NCBI GenBank assembly: GCA_016110215.1
Contig: JADWQD010000012.1
Coordinates: 1 to 64,000 of the forward strand
Source of the DNA: Capronia americana
Lineage: Eukaryota > Ascomycota > Eurotiomycetes > Chaetothyriales > Herpotrichiellaceae
DNA: 64,000 nucleotides
Reading direction: 5' to 3'
Below, one piece after another: positions 44,034-54,537 of this stretch; positions within the stretch are counted from its first letter, which is position 1; every line of letters starts with the position of its first letter. The notes beneath the pieces were generated by a model that was not told the DNA's origin, made no database searches, and was given only the letters and a program-made list of their open reading frames with translations. The translations under genes were made by a program, and so were the position numbers.

Positions 44034-45935
44034 TTATGCCACAGGAAATTCCAACTCACTCCAAACCTTTCCTCCCTGCGTCACTCCCTCTCTCCTCTGT
44101 GCCCATTCCTTGACAGCAACTAGTGCAAAACACCACGCCATCAAAACAGCCGTGATCCCCATTGTGACAGTGGCCACTAACATTGCGTTCAGCTCATTTT
44201 CAATCATCGCATCGACCGTGTCTCTGTTCTGTATTCCCCGTCAGTATCAGCCTGCCGGCCCAGGGGATCTGTCAATGGTTTCTTACACTGGCCATGAGCA
44301 TCAGACCTCCCGACATCAGACAGAAAGACGTGACAACCTCAGAGGGAGGCCGAGACGGTGATCTGGATTTCGCCGGTGCAATGTAGAGCAGCAGGTACGT
44401 GAGACTCCTCGTTATCGATGCTGCTGTGAGGAAATTACCAACCTGCGAAGCATTAGACACCGTGGCTACAAGAAACACAAGCTTATGAAGAGGTTACCCA
44501 TTTGTGCATCATTGTAGACTCCACTGTGTTTTGATGGTGGCCACCCAGGATTGTGCCTAGTAGGAATATAATCATGGCAGGTACGGGGTTCGTCGACCAT
44601 CCGCGTATCAAAATCTGCTTTTCGTTTAAGGCAAGAGAGTCTTCCGAATCTTGTCTTTTTGACAATGCCTGACAAGCCCGGGACTCAACCATCATGCCGC
44701 ACTATAATGCAGTCAATATCTTGCGCGGAAATCAAAGGCAGTGAGACCCACCAATCCACCGCCGATGAACAAGAGCGATATGGCGACATGTTCAAGATCC
44801 TGTGCTGTCCACGCCTCTCCCCAACCTGAGACATGTTCGAGGAAGACATTGGTGATTCCATAAACGAAGATGAGAAAACATTCGAGCCCCTCCATGGTGA
44901 CGGAGCGACTCCATTTGAGAGATGGGGAACCTGTCAACGCTTTGAGATTCCACGCCCAGCCAAGCCCAGGAAAGCAGCCAATGCAGCGGAGCAAGTTGAT
45001 GACGCCGAAGAAGAAGAAAACGCCGCCTTTGATGAAGTGGGCTAAGCCATTGAAGACATGATCTCCATGCTAGACGGTGTTAACGGGTAGCCAAGTGTAG
45101 TAGACGGGGACTCCTCACAAATATTCCAGCCATAGTAACTGTTCCAGTGCAAAAAGAAACGAAAGCTAGGATGATCGCTACCGTGACGAGAAAGCTAGAT
45201 GTGAACGCCACAATAGGACCGAAGCGACCAGCTGAAGTCATTTTGGACCAGCTTTTGGTCCAGGCGAAGGGTCGTTTGTACCGTCCATCGATTGCCGCGC
45301 GGGAAGGAAAGAAAGCAAAGTTACGCCGAGTGTGGGAGTCGGCTCTCATGGAGTTTGTTCGATTTGTTCGACTCTCCCTCAGGGATGGGCAATAGGTCGG
45401 GTCTGTGGCGTGTATTCGGTCGTCATCAAGGGACTCCTCAGAATCTTGAAAGGGTCTGGAAGACGAAACAAGCGGCTGCAGTTCGCGTCTAGCATCAAAG
45501 GTGGCTCTGGTGGAGTGGGACCGCGAGGAGCCTCTCACGATGCCTAGAATTGATTCCAGGATCGCGACTGCGGACAACGTCCATGCAAGGGAATGATGCG
45601 AGCTATTGCGATATAAGTCGGGTGTCCTGGAATTATATGCTAGACCAAAGACAGTTCCAAGAGCATGCAGCCCGAGAAGTAGTATTCGGCCCGGATATGC
45701 AAGGTTGGAGCGGGCGGTCTCCAATGACGCCACTGGGTATGTCAGCATTTGGTCCTTAGATAAAGGGAAGCAACTTGCAGATGGGAAGAGCTCCTATCCA
45801 AGCCAATATCATGAACCCAATATGCAAATATAACATGCTTGACGAGTTCGATTCTCTGAAGTAATTCTCCGCCGGTAAAGAAAGGGACATGGTTGCGTTG
45901 CCTTCGTCAGCTCGGGCTTGAAGGTGCTCTGCCAT
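44034..45935 (-). CDS. Ytp1-like integral membrane protein, six exons
   Basis: Exons 45779-45935, 45119-45732, 44752-45069, 44498-44701, 44287-44442 and 44034-44228 give 547 residues; starting instead at 46010 would add 25. The N-terminal DUF2427 part (LYLHIGFMILAWIGALPI) is followed by a long Ser/Arg-rich loop. The Ytp1 domain then reads HGDHVFNGLAHFIKGGVFFFFG, MEGLECFLIFVYGITNVFLEH, DLEHVAISLLFIGGGLCGMM, PVPAMIIFLLGTILGGHHQN, SFCLMSGGLMLMAS and NRDTVDAMIENEL. All are hallmarks of this fungal family of polytopic proteins of unknown function. The first intron (45733-45778, 46 nt) begins GCAAGT and has GCTGAC upstream of its CCCAG. No cleavable signal peptide is seen, so a further 5' exon is possible. 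Confidence 0.86.
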
Positions 45936-46897
45936 GACAGTGATGGCTTCGAAGTCATTCACAATGAGGTGAGCACGTTGGTGCGAGGAGTCCTTTCGGA
46001 TGAGATGCACAAGAAGAGAATCTTTATATTGGAAATCGGGAAGCGAGGATGTCGTTCCGATGTAAAAGAATGTGTTGTGGCATGGTTCTATATATGTCGG
46101 AAATCATGCAGGAAAACACTGCATTTATACGGTAGCCTGAACTCCGATGACTCGTAGAGCCATCATTGTTGACGGACGATCCGGAGCCTCGTGAGATCGC
46201 ATTTTGTAACCCTGGAAGGATACAAACATGAGGCGCTCTTGAATACTGGATACTTCGTGACGGCAACGTGTGGGACATGCCAAGGCTGGAGCATGCTTGG
46301 CATAAGGCTGTGACTGAACTAGGCCGGGAAGGGCAGCATGTTGCGAACCTGACTAAGCACTGACTTGGTCGGGCTCGAGGCTCGGTTTCACCCTTGAATC
46401 TACGAAGAGTTTCAAAAATACAGTGGCCTGGTGCGTTCACGGCTATTGCGGTAGGGTTGGTCGTATGCTGTCTCACGGTAGTCGGACGATGACGACGCAG
46501 CTCCAGCCGCCAAATCAGAGTTCAATTGGACTTGATTTACCATCCAATCGCCTGAAGTGATCGGTGGCCTGGCCGATGAGAAAGCCTTCGAGAAGGGTTG
46601 TGCTGGAAGCTCCTCCTTCCGAGTCCGGAGCTCGGCCGGCTCGAACCACGGATTCCCACTCTCATCATATTGAGCGGCACGCGTTTTGCATGGCAAGCTA
46701 GGTCGATTCCTCGTTCCACGACACAGAAGTCATGAAAACATGGATGACTCCTTGCTTTTATTGCACCGGGTTTGGAGGTTGTAAATCGCATCTCCCATCT
46801 GAGAGATGTTCAGGATGGATTTGGAAGGCTGTCATTTGGGTGTAGTGGCGGAAGCCATCTCTGTCCTCACTCTTCTGTGGCAGGAGCATTTATCTCA
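45936..46897. other. Intergenic, Ytp1-like promoter to Zn2Cys6 3' end
   Basis: About 960 bp without a gene that I can support. An upstream exon of the Ytp1-like gene carrying a signal peptide could be here, but I could not find a convincing one. The minus frame at 46024-46476 has no recognisable content. Confidence 0.35.
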
Positions 46898-49051
46898 TCA
46901 TGTTGACATTGTCAGCACCTTTCGTATTGTTTCGGCACTACATCTGGTAAAGACGTCCACCATGCCCTCCATACCAGGCCATTGCTCTTTACACCAGGTG
47001 AGCAATACTAAGCAATCGTTCGACAGACTCAGCAGGTCCGAGAAGTCAAGCTTCGTTTCTCCGTTTCGTCGCCGCTCCGAGTCTTGGTGGCCTTCGGAAA
47101 TAAGAGAGGAGGGGCCTCGGATTTCTATGGCGGACTCCAGAGAGAGAAGGGCGTAGGATATAAGCGTCATACCCGCTTGGAAGATCGAGTATGCGGCGAG
47201 GAAAGTCACGGGAAAGATGGATAGGGGTGAACTGGACGTCGTCGAGCGGATAATGAGGGTGTATAATCTCAGAAGAATCTTCGAAGAGTGGTAGGGTTCC
47301 GAGGTGATGGTAAGGGAGTGATCCGGCCGGTAGAGGTCTCTCTGTGGTGGAGTGTTGTGCCGAATGCTGGCCAGGGCCTCGAGAAGGTGGCGTTGGAAGA
47401 GGAAGAGGACCGAGGAGTGGTACATGATATCGCGGGTGACCTCGCCAACTCCCGCTGGATTATTGCTGTCGTTGCTGGGGGGGCTTTTGCTGGGATTTTG
47501 GTACCATTGTCGCAAGGCGGCATGTTGCTCAAGAAACCAGTCCAGCCTCGGGAGGGGGCTGGTAGCGGAAAGGTAAATGTCCGTGTAGATTTCGGAGCGA
47601 AGGAACATCAAGTGGAAGCATTGGGCGGCTGACACCTTCTGTCTTGAATCGTTGTCCAATAGCGCCGGGTCTGTCAGCACGGTCGGATATTCTGTGGTAA
47701 TGATAGAGCTGGGCAGATCTGAAGGTCGACCGAAACATTGCCCTACCAATCGCTCTATGGAGTAGAGGCTCCAGAAGGCGGTTCGCCTCCAGGTTTTGTC
47801 GTCCTCGCTCTCCAATACCGAGTGCCCTTGTTCAGTGTGATAGCCCAGTTGGACGCTCAAGCGACAGGCGAAGTCTAGGATTTTCCATATATTGCCTTTG
47901 CGGGGATTGAAAAGACAATAAATCACAAGAAGTAGGAGCGCTTCGAGAGACTGGGGAGAGACCTCTGCCGTCACTTCCTCAACGTACCTCACCGCCTGCG
48001 CGTAAAACTGATTGCCGTACGCCACGAGGCTTGGACTGTGCCGCGCCTTAGCCACGCAGGATATGGAACACATCATGGCGATGCGGAAGCATTGATACTT
48101 TTCGACGCGTTGCAGCTTGTCTGCGTCGAACTCCAGAGCTCCATTCGTCGCCAAAAACCTATCAAGGTCCTTTTCCAGGTGATTTGCGTCAACACATGGA
48201 TGTATTACGTTAATGGACACCATGTAATCCGCGATAAGTGACTGTACAAAATCTCTTCCGGTGTCAAAAACTGCGGTGGGGGCCACGGAATCCAAATCTC
48301 GGTCATGACCGTTCTTGGCTGATAGAAGAGGCTCCGATGGACCCGAAGGGCTGAAGAGACTCTTATCGGAGGCCAGCGCCAGGGCCTCGACCGCAAGCGC
48401 AAATACGGAACTCGAACCGTAGAATCGGGAAGTCAACCCATTGACGCTGGGAACAGGGAAATGGTTGTTAAAGTCTCCCCCATGGTCAGTATCTGGTACC
48501 GATTCCAGGATGGAAGGGGAGCTGCTTTGCACTTGATGCGTCTTCAATCGATGAGGACCGTCCTCTGGCAGGGCTTGTCGGCCAGCATCAGCCTCGAGTG
48601 CGAGAGCAGCGTGTTTTGCCTTGAGGCCGTCCAGGCGCAAGATGAGAGACTGGATATACCTACCCCGAATCAGCGACGGAGGCCTTCATTCGGCTAAGCA
48701 GACAACATACTTTCGGGACAGCGTCTGCTGTAGTGCATGATCAAAAATAGTGCAGTCGACCTTGGCCCTTTCGCACAGTCGACAGGCCGGCATTTGGGGA
48801 TCGCATCTCTTCCTCAGCCGCTGACATCGGTGACAAGACGGCAGCGACTGCAGCGCGTAATGCAGCTCTTCCATCACCTGTCGTAAGCTCTCAGCTCGTA
48901 TACGTCGAAAAACAAATTGATTTGCATGGGTAGTGAGTGAAGAAAGTGCCACTGGCTTTCGGCGGGAACATGCGAGACGCCTTGTTAACGGACCATTTGG
49001 GACTAGGTCCTCCTGGGAAGGCCCTGGGGCTTGGCGGTCACGTGATGCCAT
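46898..49051 (-). CDS. Zn(II)2Cys6 transcription factor (Fungal_trans type)
   Basis: Exons 48711-49051 and 46898-48659 (51-nt intron 48660-48710) give 700 residues. The zinc cluster is Cys73-x2-Cys76-x6-Cys83-x6-Cys90-x2-Cys93-x6-Cys100; a methionine at 48874 would place it close to the N-terminus as is usual, so the first 59 residues are uncertain. The splice restores LSRKYIQSLILRLDGLKAK, the linker-coil that often follows the cluster. The middle homology domain is typical PF04082: FVQSLIADYMVSINVIHPCVD, GNIWKILDFACRLSVQLGYH, RRTAFWSLYSIERLVGQCFGRPSDLP. It is divergent from the NCS1 permease gene, making it a candidate regulator of that transporter and the following FAD monooxygenase. Confidence 0.88.
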
Positions 49052-49834
49052 TCTCCGCCACTTAAGCCTCCAGGAGAAGTCCTACTCGGTACTAACGTGT
49101 TTCTTGGCAGTTTTTGCTGCTTTGTATCCCTATCTTTCTCCTGCACATTCCCTGCCTCGCAGTACGAGTATTGTTTACCTTCCTCCTCTGTTGACGCTGG
49201 CAGTGCGTATTGTTCTCGGTCACACTGTGTTGTCAGTGCTCCCTGTCAGCCCCACCCTCGATACAATCTCAGGAGAACCCCGAGTGGATCGTGGTACAGG
49301 TTGTCCCTTCGCGCTCCAAGCTTTCGGGAAAGTCCTAGGTCTGTGCTTATCGCCTCATTTTGCCGTTGCTCCTTTATCTGCCGTCTCCCGCCTATTGGCC
49401 GAGCTAAGCGATAAGTCACAGCGGCTCGAAAGCACCGCGTCTGCGGGTGTACCAAAGCGGTTGAAGGACACTATGAACATGACGCTTCATCAGATCGCTC
49501 CCCTCTCCAATGGTGCCGAAGGTGTCGATAAGACGTCTAAGGGACTTCCAGTCTCAGCCAAAGCAGTCTCGGCGGTCGGTCAGATACTAAAGGGCGCAAA
49601 CGAAGCCTGGAACCAAACTGCGTCCTGTCTCTTGGCTGCTATTGCTTCGGAGATTCACGATCTATTCCCAGATAAGCCACAAACGACACACTCCCGCATT
49701 TTCTTAGCCTAGTGTACAATTTCTATATTACAAAACGACAAACATGGCCGTCTTACAAGACTGCCTGTCGAAAAAGCCCTCGATCACTTACACTCTCTTC
49801 TCGAATTGCTTCTCGTGATAGCTTGGTAACCGCC
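49052..49834. promoter_or_regulatory. Divergent region between Zn2Cys6 gene and NCS1 permease
   Basis: It should contain both promoters. A 259-codon plus-strand open frame (48933-49712) spans most of it and overlaps the regulator's first exon antisense. I see no domain in it, and treat it as unconfirmed. Confidence 0.4.
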
Positions 49835-51689
49835 ATGTCCGTGCCGAAGATGGACGCCACGGGCACCTCGACGCCGATCCTGGACGAAGAGAAACTGTCA
49901 ATGCAGGCGGACCAACACCCTGTTGACCCCTCCGGTGCGGAACTGGGGACAACAGAAACCCTTGGGAACAGTCGCCCGAAAACGTCGTGGCAGAAGTTCT
50001 CAAACTGGATGGAGACTCGCGCCAATGTGGAAGCCCGCGGTATCGAACGCGTGCCGGAGTCCATGCGGCAACGCAAGGTTTCGACGAAGGATTTATTCCA
50101 AATTGGCATCGTCTGGTTCTCGGCCAACTGTACTGCCAACAACATGACCGTGGGAGTTCTCGGTCCGATCGAGTTCGACCTCGGCTTGAAGGACGCCATG
50201 CTGTAAGTCTTTGGCGGCTCGGAAAGCTGTAGAAGTGCGCGCTGAACAAGAGGTCAGTATCTGCGCATTCGGAAACATCTTCGGCGCCATGTGCACAGCA
50301 TACATTGGTACATTCGGACCCATGTCTGGTAATCGAACTCTGGTATGCTTCCCAGCTTCGATTTCTCAGTGAGGCTCGACCTTATTTGAATGGTTGGAAC
50401 TGATATGGGGCCCAGGTGAACGCACGCTACACGATGGGTTGGTATCCGTCTCGACTTGCCGCTCTCTTCAACGTCGTTGTGCAAATCGGGTGGGGCCTGG
50501 TCGATTGTTTGGTTGCTGGCTTGATTCTATCCGCAGTCAATGGTGGAGGCATGACCGTCATTGTCGGAGTTATCGTTGCAGCATTGGGTACCTGGCTCAT
50601 CATCACGTTCGGTATCAAGTGGTTTCATATCTATGAGAGGTTCGTTGAAAGCAATATCGACCAAGGCCGGATGTCGAAGCTGACAGAAAAACCCTCCCAG
50701 GTATGCCTGGCTTCCCCAAGTCTGCGTCCTATTCATCATGGTGGGCACGGCCGGCCCGCTCTTCGACACCAGCTCGGCCAGCGCAGGCGAGGGCTCCGTC
50801 CTCGCCGGCCACCGGTTGACTTACTTCTTCCTCAGCGCCTCCGGTGCCCTGGGCTGGTCCGCCTGTGCGTGCGATTTCTTCGTCTACTTTCCCCCCAAGA
50901 CCTCGCGCTGGCAAATTTTCCTGTGGACGACCGTGGGTCTTGGGCTGGGTAAGATGTTCCCCGAACTAATCGGCATCGGCCTGGGGAGCGGTCTAACTAA
51001 GAACCCGGCATGGAAAGCCGCTTTCGCGCATTCCGCGGGGGCCCTGTACGTCGAGGGCCTCGCGCCGTTGAACCAATTCGGCAAATTCTGCGCGGTCCTC
51101 CTGGCTCTGGGTATCGTCGCCAACAACGTCGCAGGAATCTATGCCGGCGCTTTGTCCTTCCAGCTTCTTGACCCACGATTCGCCCGCATCCCTCGCGTAT
51201 TCTGGTGTACTGTCGCCACCATTATCTTCACTGTGACCGCGATCGCAGGTCGCGCCCACTTGCTCCAGATCTTCATCAACTTCCTCTCGCTGATTGGATA
51301 CTGGACCATCATCTGGATTACCATGACCCTGGAAGAGGAATTCATCTTCCGCAGAAAACGCGGCTGGTACGACTGGAGCGCCTGGAACACTCGCGAACTT
51401 CTCCCCATTGGACTTGCGGCCTTCACAACCTTTGTGATTGGATGGGTGGGAGCGATCTTGTGTATGGACCAAGACTACTACACAGGCCCGATCGCTGCTC
51501 TGATTGGGGACGGTGCGGATGTAAGTCCCCTGACCGACCGCCACTTTCTGCTAGTGTTGCTCTTTTTGTCGGATTGCAATGTCGCGACTAACTTTTACTC
51601 CTCAGATTGGCCTGCCTGTCGCCGCGTCATGGACAGCTATAATCTATCCCGGTTTGAGGTACCTGGAATTGAAGTACATCGGACGATAG
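49835..51689 (+). CDS. NCS1 purine/cytosine-type permease (Fcy2/FcyB family), five exons
   Basis: Exons 49835-50202, 50258-50342, 50416-50639, 50701-51520 and 51606-51689 give 526 residues. The Fcy-type NCS1 carriers are proton symporters for adenine, guanine, hypoxanthine and cytosine in the plasma membrane. Features in order are WMETRANVEARGIERVP in the cytosolic N-terminus, IVWFSANCTANNMTVG (helix 1), FGNIFGAMCTAYIGTFGPMSGNRT, ARYTMGWYPSRLAALFN, YAWLPQVCVLFIMVGTAGP, GIVANNVAGIYAGALSFQ and YWTIIWITMTLEEEFIFRR. The last short exon continues IGLPVAASWTAIIYPGLRY. The third intron has a GTTCGT donor. It is divergent from a Zn2Cys6 gene and convergent with the FAD monooxygenase; a related vitamin or N-heterocycle is a possible substrate. 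Confidence 0.92.
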
Positions 51690-52057
51690 GCCTTCGGGAT
51701 AGGTTGGAAGGAGCGTCCTGAGGGACAGCGCCGGAGGACGCTTTGGCCGCTTAATGAGATAGACAGGATTTTCAAGTCTTTTCAAATACCGTGTTTTACT
51801 AAGGGAGCAATGAGGCGCGCTCGGAGGTCCACCATCGTTTCGCAGCAGAGGGAGGAGCCACAGTCCACAATATCTTGTGCGAGATTATCAGCTCTGATTT
51901 CTCCTTTCGATTCGTTTCCATTCTCTTTTTCGATATCTTTCTACAAGCAATTACTGAATGCTGCTGTTCCGAAACCAGCAGTGTGTTCGTCAACAACTTG
52001 CGACGAAGATAATATGCATAGAACGCCACAAAATACTCGCTAGACATCTGTCGTGCA
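51690..52057. other. Convergent intergenic region
   Basis: Lies between the 3' ends of the NCS1 permease and the FAD monooxygenase. Nothing is recognised. Confidence 0.4.
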
Positions 52058-53667
52058 CTAAAGTCTTGCAGTTGCCACCAGACCCAAGCCGAGCTTCTTT
52101 GAATCCGAGCGAGCAGCCATCCTTGCGGCAGCCTCTTCCTCCGCCCGGAGCAATGCCCAACATCTCTCCACATCCAACTCGCAGTCATATTCAAACAACC
52201 ACTTTCCAACGCCACCGCTCCTCCAGGCGAACGGATCGTCCCCCGGGTTCAACCCCTGGGGCACCGCTCCATTCCCCTGAGTGCGATACGCGTCCTCAAA
52301 GGCCCTCATCTTTCCGTCCCGCTCTTTCTGCTCCGGACCGTCCGGGAGATGATATAGATACTGGCTCTCGTAGGCCTTCTCGACGACCCGTTGGGTACGC
52401 GGTTTTCGGCACATCTCGTACACTCTTAGGGCATGCAACTTCTCTTGAGGTGTGGAGGTAGCGGATATGCGCGAGAGGCAAAGGCCTAGGACAGAGGCGT
52501 CTTCGATGGCCATGCCGGCGCCGCTCGCGAGGTAAGGGAGAGTTGCGTGGACGGAGTCGCCGAGTAGCACGAACGTCCCGCTGGGGTGGTACCAGGATGG
52601 AGAGGTTGGGGTGGGCGTTCGGGTACAGAGGCGCCATTTCTTGACTTGTGAACAAGTAGAAAGGATCTTGCGGACTCTAAGGTCGGGTTTGAGTGGTTAG
52701 TTCAACGTATATGTGTACTTCTGACCAGGGGGAGCTTGCTGCAGCTCTTGGGTTCATCTTACCTCGGGTCCCAGTCTTTGAACAAAGCTCGCATAACATC
52801 GACGTTCCCCTCCTGCGTGACGGCGTCCTCCGGTAGATCGTCGGGCACCAGGAGCACCATATTGAATTGTTTGCCTCCCCTCAGGACATACGACACGACA
52901 TGACATTCCGGTCCGATCCAGTAGTTGACCTGCGGATCCAACACGAAGTCTCTCAGTTCGGGATCCTTTAGCATGTCATCGGTGTTAAGGAGGACTCTGT
53001 ACGCCATATCGCCCGACTTGGCCGGAGGGTCATCCCTCCCAACCAGGAGGTCTCGACAGTGGCTTCTGATGCCGTCCGCGCCAACGACTAGATCTGCGTC
53101 CATAGAGGTGCGGGTCCCCTGCTCGCCTTTTTGTACAACCACAGTCGCATAACTTCCGTCCGCGGCGACCCTGACGTCGGTCACTCGTGAATTGGCGCGC
53201 ACCTCGGCACCCAGTTCCACCGCTCGATCCCAAAGACATTGATGCAGACTGACGCGATGCAGGTCCCAGTACGGACTGCCCCATTCCTCGCGCGTAGACT
53301 TGTGGATATCCCACGTTGAGATGGTCTCACCTCGCCATGCGATCATGTTGCAGAGCCGCGGCGTCGTCGCACATTGACTGAGTTTTTCGCCCATCCCCCA
53401 AGCGGTGAGAACTCGGGACGAGTTCGCCAGGGTCTGGAGACCTGCCCCGATCTCGCCCATTGCGGCGGCGGATTCGAGGACGGTGACTTCATGGCCAGCA
53501 AGCCGGCATGATATTGCCGTCGCGAGCCCGCCAAGCCCGGCGCCTACCACGATGATCTGTACGCCTGTTAGGTACTGTGCAGCGGTCGGGGGGAGATGCC
53601 TTACCTTCAGCCTGGTGCCAGCATCTCGCTCTATCTGCACTCTCATGGGGACGGATGAGAGGTCCAT
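52058..53667 (-). CDS. FAD-dependent monooxygenase (salicylate hydroxylase-like)
   Basis: Exons 53605-53667, 52763-53556 and 52058-52676 give 491 residues. It is a class A flavoprotein aromatic hydroxylase using FAD and NAD(P)H. The first intron, 53557-53604, is 48 nt and in frame without a stop; removing it gives RLKIIVVGAGLGGLATAISC, the ideal FAD-binding start, whereas keeping it inserts 16 residues before the Rossmann strand. Next are LHRVSLHQCLWDRAVELGAEV, the DG motif VVGADGIRSHCRDLL, DPQVNYWIGPECHVVSYVLRGG, and after the second intron HPSGTFVLLGDSVHATLPYLASGAGMAIEDA with the second FAD motif. The C-terminus is ARL, a permitted PTS1 variant. Related enzymes hydroxylate salicylate, 6-hydroxynicotinate or similar rings. 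A Zn2Cys6 gene is divergent. Confidence 0.91.
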
Positions 53668-54537
53668 CTCTTGCAGTTGATTCAGCCGTCAAAGACACAA
53701 AGAAGTCAATGGAAGGGAGCACGCCAAGTACGGCGAGGCGAGGCGAAGGCTAAGCGACGGGTGTCCGAAGACTCTAATACTAGCCTCGAGTCATGCATGC
53801 GAACAAGATATGAAAGGGGATCTACGAAGCGAGAGACGCGCCAAAGTAAAGGCGTGCTCAGTTACATCCTCACCGGAGCAATCCAACCCATCCGACGACG
53901 CGTCGCCCAACGAGCGTGCGACGCTGGAAGGGAAAAGGTAATGGAAACTCCACAGGAGGGAGAGAGAGTGTCGGTATTGTCGCTCCTGTCATCCGGCGTC
54001 TGTGTGCAGGAGAAACCCGATGGTGTTGGTCAACACATAGCCAGCGAAATAGGAGGGTCGGACTTTCTCGACACAGTCAGATTATCTTAGTAGATGATAG
54101 TAAACCGTGACTATCATTGCCCAGTCAGAAGCAAGACGCGTATCCGTGTCGCTCAACTTTCCGAACCTGGTGGAAGGCGGATGCATTCAAGTCAACTTGA
54201 ATTCCTCCTCACTTTCCACTGACTGAAGCCTCAGCCTCGTACAAGTCGCGAATCTCCGATGTGCTCGTACTAGATACGAATTCACAGTGCTCCACGGTCT
54301 CGATCTCTGTTAACCGCTTGAAAAACAATCCACATTCCCCAGAGCGCGAATTTCCAATATCCTCCGTGATCAAACAGCACCTCAAGTCGCTCAAGTGCGA
54401 ATAATTGAGTAATTCGAATGAGGCGTTCTATCTGGAGAGACGAGGAGCTTTACAGTTTATCAAGGAATACGCCCTTAGTGAAGTCAAGAAGCGCCGCGCA
54501 CGAAACCATATGAGGCTATTGTATGCTTATCACAACC
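53668..54537. promoter_or_regulatory. Divergent promoter, monooxygenase and Zn2Cys6 gene, with CGG-N4-CCG
   Basis: 870 bp without a supported gene. An inverted CGG-GTGT-CCG at 53758-53767, about 90 bp upstream of the monooxygenase start, looks like a zinc-cluster half-site pair. Short frames here have no content. Confidence 0.45.
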
